A stretch of DNA of 43,140 nt. Origin: Gammaproteobacteria bacterium. GTDB lineage: Bacteria > Pseudomonadota > Gammaproteobacteria > Steroidobacterales > Woeseiaceae. The stretch covers positions 1 to 43,140 of the forward strand of contig JAHZJK010000022.1 of NCBI GenBank assembly GCA_022600955.1, given 5' to 3'. Position numbers and translations under genes: made by a program. Each line of letters begins with the position of its first letter. The first letter of the stretch is position 1. The notes beneath the pieces are model-generated. The model did not search any database. It was not told the DNA's origin and saw nothing but the letters and a program-made list of their open reading frames with translations. Below, one piece after another: positions 34,858 to 43,140 of the stretch.

Positions 34858-35295
34858 TTAGACCGAGCCTCCACATGAGCCTTCGCCACATTTGCCTTCG
34901 GCATCTTCTTTCTTGTCGCCGCCGCAAGAACCTTCACCACAAGAACCTTCACCTTCCTTCTTGTCGCCGCCGCAAGAGCCTTCACCACAAGAACCTTCGC
35001 CTTCTTTCTTGTCGCCGCCGCAAGAACCTTCACCGCAGCTGCCTTCGCCCTCTTTGTCGTGGCCTTCGCCTTCTTTATCGCCGCCGCAAGAACCTTCACC
35101 GCAACTACCTTCGCCTTCCTTGTCACCGCCGCAAGAGCCTTCACCTTCGCCCAGCATGTAGCCGACGGTCAGGTTTGACATCTCAAACGGGTTATCAAGA
35201 ACATCAGCGTTTACGGAGCCACTGATCGCGAACGTACCAGCCAGTGCTGCACCTACAGCCAACGCTACCGGTTTTACAACTTTTTTCTCTGACAT
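34858..35295 (-). CDS. HvfA/bufferin-like RiPP metallophore precursor with EGSCG repeats
   Basis: This is a 145-residue protein. Residues 1-30 form a signal peptide (KPVALAVGAALAG ... SVNA). A short conserved-looking segment NPFEMSNLTVGYML (35-48) is followed by low-complexity repeats of EGSCG. The 16-residue unit EGEGSCGEGSCGGDKK is present three times perfectly (82-129), with shortened copies before and after. There are 11 cysteines (55, 65, 70, 87, 92, 103, 108, 119, 124, 136, 141). One motif reads EGKCG, the form found in HvfA and bufferin precursors, whose cysteines are modified by MNIO (DUF692) enzymes to bind copper. No such enzyme is encoded in the window. A strong TAGGAGAAG ribosome site precedes the ATG. 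The metallophore role is inferred from the family resemblance. Confidence 0.82.
   Translation of the reverse strand: MSEKKVVKPVALAVGAALAGTFAISGSVNADVLDNPFEMSNLTVGYMLGEGEGSCGGDKEGEGSCGEGSCGGDKEGEGHDKEGEGSCGEGSCGGDKKEGEGSCGEGSCGGDKKEGEGSCGEGSCGGDKKEDAEGKCGEGSCGGSV
34867..35148 (-). repeat. 48-bp tandem coding repeat
   Basis: The cysteine-rich part of the gene is built from in-frame units of 48 bp (three complete ones at 34909-35052), plus 45-bp and degenerate copies. The units differ mainly at silent positions. For example, the Ser of EGSCG is TCT in most copies but AGC at residue 86 and AGT at residue 64. Confidence 0.85.
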
Positions 35296-35318
35296 CTTTA
35301 CTTCTCCTACGATTGAGT

Positions 35319-35327
35319 GCCCAAAAC
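35319..35327 (-). promoter_or_regulatory. Possible ECF promoter element upstream of the cysteine-repeat gene
   Basis: GTTTTGGGC on the minus strand, 23 bases before the ATG of the precursor gene. The same nine bases occur upstream of the ECF sigma gene (36640-36648). It also forms part of a GCCC...GGGC dyad (35319-35332). No function is proven. Confidence 0.3.
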
Positions 35328-35355
35328 CGGGCGTTTGTTATGCAGTACGTGGCTG

Positions 35356-36087
35356 TTATGTGCTCCACGTAACTGAATTCACCATCTTTTGTTTTACAGC
35401 TTCGAGTGACTCTTCCTTCTCACCGATGATGGCAATGCTGCCATCACCAACGGGCAGGATGACCCCCTGAATACTTTCGCCGCTCAGACTGCGAACGGCG
35501 TTGACCATCTCGTGCGGCATCAGCAAAATCGTGATCGGCCCATGCTCACCCTGTACAACAAGGTGCGGAACATCACGACCGTTGATGCTGCAGCTCTGGG
35601 CATAGGAAATCAGACCGATGTTGCTGTCCATAGTTGCTACGCTCGCGGCTGTGACCCTGGCCACACGATCGGCGTCAACAGCTGTTGACGTTACCTTGAG
35701 TGCTGCCGGCTCGTGATCCATGTGCGCGAGCACTTGTTCTTCAAGCGTCCCATATGACGTATCCACGTCGGATATACGAAAACCGATAAATGCCGCCAGG
35801 GCAACACTCGCAGCCATCGCGAACCACATGGGTTTACTGAGTTTGCGCCGCGACTCGAGTGAAACGACTTTCTCGACATCTATATCCGGCAGCTCCGGCA
35901 TCGTCAACTCGGGTACAGAAATATCAAGCGCAGCCGCAATATTGCGGTCGAGCGCCTGCATCTCGTCTCGGTATTTCCGGCAATCGGCACACGCTTCCAC
36001 GTGCTCGTCACCCGCGGTCATTGCCGGGTTCGCGCTGATAGCCTCTTTGTATTCGTTGCAGTTCATAATTCTCGTCACCTGGCTCAT
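35356..36087 (-). CDS. DUF3379 putative zinc-binding anti-sigma factor
   Basis: This 243-residue protein has an N-terminal Hx3Cx2C zinc anti-sigma motif (HVEACADC, His29/Cys33/Cys36) preceded by an MNCNEYKEAI segment. One membrane helix lies at about 87-103 (MWFAMAASVALAAFIGF), with a C-terminal exterior domain of about 140 residues. This is the DUF3379 pattern, found after ECF sigma factors in gammaproteobacteria. Its ATG overlaps the sigma gene stop (ATGA). The M at residue 8 (36066) is an alternative start. It presumably holds the sigma factor at the membrane until a periplasmic signal is sensed. Confidence 0.88.
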   Translation of the reverse strand: MSQVTRIMNCNEYKEAISANPAMTAGDEHVEACADCRKYRDEMQALDRNIAAALDISVPELTMPELPDIDVEKVVSLESRRKLSKPMWFAMAASVALAAFIGFRISDVDTSYGTLEEQVLAHMDHEPAALKVTSTAVDADRVARVTAASVATMDSNIGLISYAQSCSINGRDVPHLVVQGEHGPITILLMPHEMVNAVRSLSGESIQGVILPVGDGSIAIIGEKEESLEAVKQKMVNSVTWST

Positions 36088-36599
36088 GGTCTTAGCTCAT
36101 CAGCCGATTGTTCCTTGAGCTTCAGTCGGGCCCTGTGCAAGCGAGTCAGTACAGCTCCTTGCTTAAGTCCCATCAGCTCTGCGATCTCGTTCGTGCTGTA
36201 GCCCATCAGGACTTGCAGAACCAGCGGTTCGCGATAATCATCGTCGAGCCCGTAAATTGCTTCCCTCAGGTCTTCGATCTGTTCGTCCGGTGCCTCCGCC
36301 AGCAAAACTGACTGTGACGCCGTTAAATTGTCAATGTCGACCGTCTCCAGCCGACGCCGTTCAAAGTAGCGGGCATTCTCGCGTCGTACGATCGTCAGCA
36401 GCCATTGTTTGGCGGCTGCGTCGTCGCGGAGCGCATCCAGCGACTTCCAGGCCCTTAACAAGGCCTCCTGCACCACATCCTCGGCGATAGACCGGTCCCG
36501 GCACAGCCAGGCGGCATAGCGAAACATGTCCTGGTGGAAAACGGCCACCAGCTGGTCGAATCTCCGCCGCCTGTCGCCCGCGGTGTTACTAGTGTTCAT
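36084..36599 (-). CDS. RNA polymerase sigma factor, ECF type (with DUF3379 partner)
   Basis: The protein has 171 residues. Region 2 reads DMFRYAAWLCRDRSIAEDVVQEALLRAWKSL and region 4 reads LDDDYREPLVLQVLMGYSTNEIAELMGLKQGAVLTRLHRARLKL. This is the standard small ECF layout. It heads a minus-strand unit with the DUF3379 gene and the cysteine-repeat precursor, and is divergent from hemB. The ATG has only a weak ribosome site. The targets are not known. The adjacent precursor gene is a candidate. Confidence 0.93.
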   Translation of the reverse strand: MNTSNTAGDRRRRFDQLVAVFHQDMFRYAAWLCRDRSIAEDVVQEALLRAWKSLDALRDDAAAKQWLLTIVRRENARYFERRRLETVDIDNLTASQSVLLAEAPDEQIEDLREAIYGLDDDYREPLVLQVLMGYSTNEIAELMGLKQGAVLTRLHRARLKLKEQSADELRP

Positions 36600-36639
36600 A
36601 CGAGATGACCCGCCCCTTTTGGCTTTTATTACCCATAAC

Positions 36640-36648
36640 GCCCAAAAC
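36640..36648 (-). promoter_or_regulatory. Possible ECF autoregulatory element
   Basis: GTTTTGGGC on the minus strand, about 40 bases before the sigma ATG. It is the same 9-mer, in the same orientation, as the one ahead of the cysteine-repeat gene. Confidence 0.3.
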
Positions 36649-36657
36649 TGTGATTAA

Positions 36658-37728
<1,071 letters not shown>

Positions 37729-37731
37729 ATT

Positions 37732-38583
37732 TTGACAGACGATTCAACAGCGGCAACAACTACGGTCGATCGCTATGGCGTGATGGGCTATCCCGTATCC
37801 CACAGCCGTTCGCCCGTCATACATCGATTGTTCGCTTTGCAAACCAATCAGCACATTCAGTATGAGTTGCTACAGGTTTCGCCTGAAAAACTTGAGACCG
37901 CGATTCGCCAGTTTCAGCGTACCGGTGGCAAAGGCCTCAATATCACAGTACCTCACAAAGCTGACGTCACACGTTTTTGTGATCATATGAGTGAGCGCGC
38001 TTCGACAGCCGGAGCCGTCAATACGCTCGCCTTCCAGGGCGGCGAAATCGTCGGCGATAATACCGACGGCATAGGCCTGCTGCGTGACCTGGCTGTGAAT
38101 CTCGGTGTCACGCTTGAAGGGGCGAATATTCTTATACTGGGTGCTGGCGGCGCTACCCGCGGTATCGTTGGACCGTTGCTCGAGATGCAGCCGCAGAGTC
38201 TCCGCATCGCCAACAGAACCCTCGGCAAAGCACAGATTATTGCAGACCACTTCAGCAGCGCCGGGCCCGTAACGGCCTGTCGCTTTAACGTCGTACCGGT
38301 GTCAGAGCCCTATGACCTGATCATCAATGCGACCTCGGCCGGCCTCAAAGGCGAGGCCCCGCCGTACCCCGCAGCGGCTGTATCGAATAACACGTTTTGC
38401 TACGACCTCGCGTACGGGTTGAAGCCAACACCATTCAGTATCTGGGCCCGCGAAGCGGGTGCCGCACGTTCTGTCATGGGGTGGGGCATGCTCGTTGAGC
38501 AGGCCGCAGAGTCATTCAAGATCTGGCGCGGCGTGCGCCCGGACACCGCCCCTGTATTGAAACAGATGACTATCGCGGCCTGA
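37732..38583 (+). CDS. aroE: Shikimate dehydrogenase
   Basis: AroE reduces 3-dehydroshikimate to shikimate with NADPH in aromatic amino-acid synthesis. The 283 residues carry YGVMGYPVSHSRSP, the catalytic Lys in NITVPHKAD, NTDGIGLLRDL and the NADP motif GAGGATRG. The start is TTG at 37732, preceded by GGAG at 37723. It begins 3 bases after the hemB stop, so the two genes form an operon. The stop is 9 bases from the convergent gor stop. Confidence 0.95.
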   Translation: MTDDSTAATTTVDRYGVMGYPVSHSRSPVIHRLFALQTNQHIQYELLQVSPEKLETAIRQFQRTGGKGLNITVPHKADVTRFCDHMSERASTAGAVNTLAFQGGEIVGDNTDGIGLLRDLAVNLGVTLEGANILILGAGGATRGIVGPLLEMQPQSLRIANRTLGKAQIIADHFSSAGPVTACRFNVVPVSEPYDLIINATSAGLKGEAPPYPAAAVSNNTFCYDLAYGLKPTPFSIWAREAGAARSVMGWGMLVEQAAESFKIWRGVRPDTAPVLKQMTIAA

Positions 38584-38592
38584 GGCCAGGGC

Positions 38593-39939
38593 TCAACGCA
38601 TCGTTACAAGCTCTTCGGCGCTGGTCGGATGAATGGCAACCGTATCGTCGAAGTGCGTCTTGGTCGCACCCATGCGAATAGCCACAGCAAACCCCTGCAT
38701 CATCTCATCCGCGCCCTCACCAATAACATGACATCCAACGACACGTTCGTCGGTGCCTGTCGTGATGAGCTTCATAACGGAACGCTGTTTGTCGTCACCG
38801 AGCGCGTAGTACATGCCGGTAAACCCTGACGAGTAAACTTTGACGTCATCGCCATATTCTGCGCGTGCCTCAGCTTCAGTCATGCCAACGGTGCCAATCG
38901 TCGGATGACTGAATACGACCGTCGGAATCATGCGATATTCCAGGTGACGACCTTCCATGCCGCCGTATACCCGATCCGCAAGTCGGCGCCCTGCCGCAAT
39001 TGCGACAGGTGTCAGCGCGTCTCGGCCGGTAACGTCACCCAATGCATAAACGTTTTTGACGTTGGTGCGCTGGTACTCATCGGTCGGAACGAAGCCGTTG
39101 CGATCCGTTTCGATACCGGCTTTGTCGAGCTGTAGCGAGCGGGTATTCGGGCCACGTCCGATAGCCCAGACCAGCGCATCAACCGGACCAAAGCGGCGAC
39201 CGTCCTCCGCGGTCAGTATCAGCCCCTCCTCAGTCTTGTCGACGGATTTCGGGACAACTCCGGTGTCAAGCGCAATACCGCTACCGCGCATCGCATCCAT
39301 GAGTTCAGCGCTGAGCATCGAGTCAAAGCTACGCAGAACGCCTTCTTTGCGGACGATAACCTGCGTCGCGCTGCCCAGTCCGTTAAGTACGCCAGCCAGC
39401 TCGACTGCAATGTAGCCGCTACCGGCAACCAACACTCGCTGTGGGCGCTCTTCGAGTTCGAAGAACCCATCTGACGTAATACCGTGCTCAGCACCGGGCA
39501 ACTCGGGCACGATCGGGTGACCACCCGTAGCAATTACGATACGGTCCGCCTGGTAGCGTGTTCCGTCGACCTCCACGGTCCCGGCGTCAATGAACCGGGC
39601 AGCTCCCTCGATTACGGTGATATCACGCTTGTCCAGATTGGATGCGTAAATACCGTTCAAACGCTTGACGTACGCATCGCGCCGGACCTTAAGCGCATTC
39701 CAGTTGTGGCCATCGACACGCAACTCAAAGCCATAGTCCCTGGCGTGGTGCATCTGATGGGCGTGGTGGGCGGCGTACCACATGACCTTCTTCGGCACGC
39801 AGCCGACGTTAACGCATGTTCCTCCCAGCGGCGCGTATTCCACCACGGCCGCATTGACACCGTATTCTGCAGCTCGCTGCGCATGCGCGAGTCCACCACT
39901 ACCGCCACCTATCACCAACAGGTCGAAATGCTTTGTCAC
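38593..39939 (-). CDS. gor: Glutathione-disulfide reductase
   Basis: This 448-residue flavoprotein disulphide reductase has the FAD motif [10 protein letters not shown] and the redox-active pair Cys42/Cys47 in [13 protein letters not shown]. Further motifs are [15 protein letters not shown] (NADPH domain), [23 protein letters not shown] and the C-terminal [10 protein letters not shown] with His437/Glu442. The features fit Gor rather than lipoamide dehydrogenase (CVNVGC, not CLNVGC), but trypanothione- or mycothione-type variants cannot be excluded. It regenerates glutathione, in line with the NADPH supply from pntAB in the same window. Confidence 0.92.
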   Translation of the reverse strand: MTKHFDLLVIGGGSGGLAHAQRAAEYGVNAAVVEYAPLGGTCVNVGCVPKKVMWYAAHHAHQMHHARDYGFELRVDGHNWNALKVRRDAYVKRLNGIYASNLDKRDITVIEGAARFIDAGTVEVDGTRYQADRIVIATGGHPIVPELPGAEHGITSDGFFELEERPQRVLVAGSGYIAVELAGVLNGLGSATQVIVRKEGVLRSFDSMLSAELMDAMRGSGIALDTGVVPKSVDKTEEGLILTAEDGRRFGPVDALVWAIGRGPNTRSLQLDKAGIETDRNGFVPTDEYQRTNVKNVYALGDVTGRDALTPVAIAAGRRLADRVYGGMEGRHLEYRMIPTVVFSHPTIGTVGMTEAEARAEYGDDVKVYSSGFTGMYYALGDDKQRSVMKLITTGTDERVVGCHVIGEGADEMMQGFAVAIRMGATKTHFDDTVAIHPTSAEELVTMR

Positions 39940-40034
39940 TTTGGTTCATCTCCGAAAAAATCTGCGCCCGCCTACGACGAGCTTTGTTACCGCTGTGTTA
40001 ATATGCGGCGCTTGAGAAGGATATCAAACAACAA

Positions 40035-42056
40035 ATGAATAACCCTTTGCTCGATACATCTTCGTTGCCACGCTTCGGCGACATCGGTCCCGAACACGTG
40101 CTGCCCGCGATCGAATATCTCATCGCCGAGCATCGCGAACGAATTGATGCACTGCTGGGCAGCAACGCCCATCCGGATTTCAATTCACTGGTCATACCAA
40201 TCGAGCTCATGGAACACGAACTTGGTCGTGTCTGGTCACCCGTTACGCACCTGCAAAGTGTACTGGGTTCGCAGGACTGGCGTGAGGCCTATAAGCAGGC
40301 CCTGCCTCTACTGACCGAGCATGGCACCGAATTATCACAGAACGCAGAACTGCAACGCGCCTACTCGAGTGTCGATGCGTCCTTGCCGGATGGTGCGAGC
40401 GAATCACAGCGCAGCGCCGTCGGTCATGCCCTGCGTGACTTCCATCTTGCCGGGGTTGATCTCGACAAATCGGATAAGGACCGCTTCAAGGCGATAATGC
40501 AGGAACTTGCCGCTATCCAGGCTAGCTTCGAGCACAAGGTCCAGGATGCATCCGACGCCTGGTCGATGCATATCCTTGAAGAAGGTGAGTTGGCAGGCGT
40601 ACCACAGCAGGCACTGGACAGAGCGGCAACAGATGCAGGTGAAAGAGAGCTCGAGGGTTGGTTGCTCTCTCTCAATTATCCTACCTATGACGCGATCATG
40701 ACTCACGCGCACGAACGCGGCCTTCGGGAAGCTATGTATCGCGCCTGGAGCACGCGCGGTTCGGACCAGGGCGATGATGCTGACTGGGACAATAGCGGCA
40801 ATATCGAGAGGATTCTCGCCCTGCGCCATGAGGCCGCCAACCTGGTCGGCTTTGAGACCTATGCCGACTATTCACTTGCGACCAAGATGGCGCGCTCTAC
40901 CGGCGAGGTTATCGAGTTCATGCGAGAGCTTGCTGAACGTTCGCGTGGTGCCGCGGAACACGAGCTTCTGGAGCTCGAAAAGTTCGCAGGCATGCCGCTC
41001 GAGCCGTGGGACATTGCGTTCTGGCTTGAGAAATACAAACAAGCCCGCTACTCCGTTTCAAACGAGGCATTGCGCCAGTACTTTCCAGCAGACACCGTCG
41101 TTAGCGGTCTGTTCGCACTCGCGTCACGACTCTATGGTGTACAACTCGAAGCGCAGGAAGAGGTTGCCGTATGGCATAGCGACGCACGCTATTTCCGGAT
41201 CAGCAACGGTGACGGCACGACCATTGGTGGCTTCTATACAGATCTGTATGCGCGCAATGGCAAACGCAATGGCGCGTGGATTGACGAGTGCATCAGCCGT
41301 CAGGATGTCGGCGCAAAGTCAGCGCTTCCGGTCGGCTACCTGGTTTGCAACTTTCCACCACCCGACAATGACGGGCTCTCGCTACTCACACATGATGACG
41401 TCGTAACACTGTTCCACGAATTCGGCCACATGCTGCATCATCTGCTGACACGCATTGATCTTCCGAGCATCTCGGGAATCAACGGCGTACCCTGGGATGC
41501 CGTGGAATTACCCAGCCAGTTCATGGAAAACTTCGCCTGGAGCTATGATGTTCTGGAACGTTGTTCACGACACCCTGAAACGGGCGAACCACTGCCGCGT
41601 GAACTGTTCGACAAACTGGATGAGAGTCGCCATACAGGAGCAGGCCTTGCCATGCTGCGGCAACTGGAGCTGGGGCTCTTCGATTTTCTGTTGCATGCTG
41701 AATATGTTCCCGACGAGCCCGAAAAACCGTTGAGCGTGTTAGCGAAAGTCCGGGACGAGGTGTCGCTCATCAAGCACCCCGACTACAACCGGCTGCCGCA
41801 CGCATTCACACATATTTTTGCGGGTGGTTATGCTGCGGGCTATTACAGCTACAAATGGGCCGAAGTGCTCGCGGCTGATGCTTTCTCGGCCTTTCAGGAA
41901 GCGGGAATATTCGACCCGGATACGGCACAGCGTTTTCGCCGCGAGATCCTGGAAGTTGGCGGCAGCCGCGATATCATGGAGGCGTATATCGCGTTTCGTG
42001 GCCGCAAACCAACCATAGATGCATTGCTGCGACAAAATGGAATCCAGGCTGAATGA
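40035..42056 (+). CDS. prlC: Oligopeptidase A (M3 family zinc metallopeptidase)
   Basis: PrlC/OpdA degrades small peptides, including cleaved signal peptides. The 673 residues have the catalytic HEFGH at 461-465, FHEFGHMLHHLLTR in full, and the downstream zinc ligand in the PSQFMENF segment. C-terminal GGYAAGYYSYKWAEVLAAD is typical. No signal peptide is present, so it is cytoplasmic. The stop overlaps the xthA ATG (ATGA). Confidence 0.95.
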   Translation: MNNPLLDTSSLPRFGDIGPEHVLPAIEYLIAEHRERIDALLGSNAHPDFNSLVIPIELMEHELGRVWSPVTHLQSVLGSQDWREAYKQALPLLTEHGTELSQNAELQRAYSSVDASLPDGASESQRSAVGHALRDFHLAGVDLDKSDKDRFKAIMQELAAIQASFEHKVQDASDAWSMHILEEGELAGVPQQALDRAATDAGERELEGWLLSLNYPTYDAIMTHAHERGLREAMYRAWSTRGSDQGDDADWDNSGNIERILALRHEAANLVGFETYADYSLATKMARSTGEVIEFMRELAERSRGAAEHELLELEKFAGMPLEPWDIAFWLEKYKQARYSVSNEALRQYFPADTVVSGLFALASRLYGVQLEAQEEVAVWHSDARYFRISNGDGTTIGGFYTDLYARNGKRNGAWIDECISRQDVGAKSALPVGYLVCNFPPPDNDGLSLLTHDDVVTLFHEFGHMLHHLLTRIDLPSISGINGVPWDAVELPSQFMENFAWSYDVLERCSRHPETGEPLPRELFDKLDESRHTGAGLAMLRQLELGLFDFLLHAEYVPDEPEKPLSVLAKVRDEVSLIKHPDYNRLPHAFTHIFAGGYAAGYYSYKWAEVLAADAFSAFQEAGIFDPDTAQRFRREILEVGGSRDIMEAYIAFRGRKPTIDALLRQNGIQAE

Positions 42057-42820
42057 GGATAGCAACCTGGAACGTCAACTCCATGAACGTTCGCAAATCC
42101 CAGGTCATCGAGTGGCTGCAAACGCATGAGCCAGACGTACTGGTGTTACAGGAAATCAAGCAGGAAACGGAAAAATTTCCACGCGACGAGTTGCAGGAAA
42201 TCGGCTATCACTCTGTAGCCAGCGGACAGAAGACCTACAATGGTGTTGCGGTCGTCAGTAAGACCGAAGCCAGTGATCCCGTATTCGATTTTCCAGATCT
42301 TGAAGACCCACAGCGCCGTGTCCTTGCCAGCACAGTCAACGGCATACGAATTGTCGACCTGTACATCCCGAATGGCTCGGAACTCGGCTCGGAGAAGTAC
42401 GAATACAAGCTTCGCTGGCTGGCGTCATTGCAGCGCTTCATTAAGGCGGAGCTTGAACAGCATGAGAAGCTCGTGGTGCTGGGTGACTTCAATATCGCGC
42501 CCGCGGATGAGGACGTGCATGATCCGGAAAAGTGGGGCGAGGATATTCTCTGCAGCCCCAGTGAACGTGCAGCGCTGGCAGACCTTATCGACCTCGGCCT
42601 TAGCGATGTTTTTCGCAAGTTTGAACATCCGGAGAAGACCTTCAGCTGGTGGGACTATCGCGCGGCGGGCTTTCGCCGCAATGCGGGTCTGCGTATTGAC
42701 CTGATCCTGACCAGCCCGGTGATGACAGCGGCTTGCACTGCGAGTTATGTGGACAAAGAACCGCGTGCGTGGGAGCGTCCATCAGACCATACCCCGGTGG
42801 TCGCCGAGTTCGCGCTGTAG
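42053..42820 (+). CDS. xthA: Exodeoxyribonuclease III
   Basis: This 255-residue AP endonuclease/3'-5' exonuclease acts in base-excision repair. It begins MRIATWNVNSMNVR and has LQEIKQE (metal-binding Glu), GDFNIAP (catalytic Asp/Asn), GLRIDLILTS and the final SDHTPVVAEF with the catalytic His. The length is normal. It is coupled to prlC by an ATGA overlap. With tag, the window carries two base-excision-repair enzymes. Confidence 0.95.
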   Translation: MRIATWNVNSMNVRKSQVIEWLQTHEPDVLVLQEIKQETEKFPRDELQEIGYHSVASGQKTYNGVAVVSKTEASDPVFDFPDLEDPQRRVLASTVNGIRIVDLYIPNGSELGSEKYEYKLRWLASLQRFIKAELEQHEKLVVLGDFNIAPADEDVHDPEKWGEDILCSPSERAALADLIDLGLSDVFRKFEHPEKTFSWWDYRAAGFRRNAGLRIDLILTSPVMTAACTASYVDKEPRAWERPSDHTPVVAEFAL

Positions 42821-42920
42821 TGCCGTCACGCCACTACAGTCGATGTGACATATTCACGATTTTGCCGCTGTGAGTCTCAATCCCGCCGTGTATCATAAAC
42901 AAGATAAACCGCGGAGAATT

Positions 42921-43140
42921 ATGTCTCAGGATCGTCGCAATGACTTCGATGTCACTAATACCGTGCAGGTCAGCAACCCTGCCGCGGTACGCGATGCTGT
43001 GCAGGACCTATTCGCAACCACATTCACGGGCATGTCGTTCGACAAACTGTGGCTGGCTTTTTACGATTTCGAACGCCTGTTCACTGGTCGCTTCCCGAAC
43101 TATCAGGGCTGCGATACGACCTACCATGACATGCAGCACA
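42921..43140 (+). CDS. N-terminal part of an HD-domain-like protein (3' end outside window)
   Basis: The frame opens with ATG at 42921, preceded by GGAGAATT (strong ribosome site), and runs off the end of the window after 73 codons. The visible part has no signal peptide. It ends with YHDMQH, which resembles the His-Asp motif of HD-type phosphohydrolases; the rest would be needed to confirm this. A TATCAT -10-like box lies at 42891-42896. The gene is separated from xthA by 100 bases. Confidence 0.65.
   Translation, partial: MSQDRRNDFDVTNTVQVSNPAAVRDAVQDLFATTFTGMSFDKLWLAFYDFERLFTGRFPNYQGCDTTYHDMQH

Noticed and set aside
34867..35148. Possible CRISPR or non-coding tandem array
   Set aside because: The repeat unit is 48 bp, in frame, differs mainly at silent positions and has no unique spacers, so it is coding sequence.
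34656..35225. Open frames on the plus strand across the cysteine-repeat gene (up to 189 residues, rich in Arg, Leu, Pro and Ser)
   Set aside because: They are the antisense of the 48-bp repeat. Periodic codons leave the opposite strand open. The minus-strand frame has the signal peptide, ribosome site and terminator.

Overview
The window is a gene-dense stretch of a bacterial chromosome, almost certainly from a gammaproteobacterium. The evidence is a run of blocks typical of that class: def-fmt-rsmB-DUF4390-ntrY-ntrX, dprA-smg-topA-tsaC-hemF, priA next to argS with a SPOR-domain gene, pntAB, prlC and xthA. The genus cannot be read from the sequence. The mix of conserved blocks and a large secreted subtilase would fit a marine Woeseiaceae/Chromatiales-like lineage, which is inference only. 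About 42 genes are called. No gene-free stretch exceeds about 280 bases (the longest is 22074-22350), and I see no tRNA, rRNA, CRISPR array, insertion sequence or phage gene. GTG and TTG starts and ATGA-type overlaps are common, so most genes sit in translationally coupled operons.

Layout. 1-1305 (+): the end of an unknown gene, then a secreted PqqB-like metallo-beta-lactamase-fold protein. 1317-4480 (-): a tight four-gene unit of HNH nuclease, Pol I-like 5'-3' exonuclease, fructosamine-kinase-like protein and SDR. 4563-7512 (-): pntAB transhydrogenase. 7583-9223 (-): an ECF sigma factor operon with a membrane-anchored partner, a very acidic exported peptide and a basic DUF3106 protein. 9333-15106 (+): priA, argS, a SPOR protein and a CapA-like lipoprotein. 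15118-22073 (-): ntrX, ntrY, DUF4390, rsmB, fmt and def, transcribed from def towards ntrX. 22351-29653 (+): LysM lipoprotein, dprA, smg, topA, tsaC, hemF and a VOC protein. 29785-33636 (+): an AhpD-like protein and a 1066-residue subtilase. 33610-34721 (-): a four-helix membrane protein and tag. 34858-36599 (-): ECF sigma factor, DUF3379 anti-sigma factor and a cysteine-repeat peptide. 36721-38583 (+): hemB and aroE. 38593-39939 (-): gor. 40035 to the end (+): prlC, xthA and a truncated gene.

Most of the window is housekeeping: translation initiation and tRNA modification (def, fmt, argS, tsaC, rsmB), DNA metabolism (priA, topA, dprA, tag, xthA, 5' exonuclease), haem synthesis (hemF, hemB) and redox balance (pntAB, gor). 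Two ECF sigma operons stand out as accessory regulatory modules. The most interesting object is the exported peptide at 34858-35295. It has a signal peptide followed by a near-perfect tandem repeat of EGSCG motifs (11 cysteines), and it resembles precursors of the HvfA/bufferin family of copper-binding, MNIO-modified RiPPs. Unlike the known operons, it has no DUF692 or DUF2063 modification gene beside it. It lies directly after an ECF sigma/anti-sigma pair and has its own terminator.
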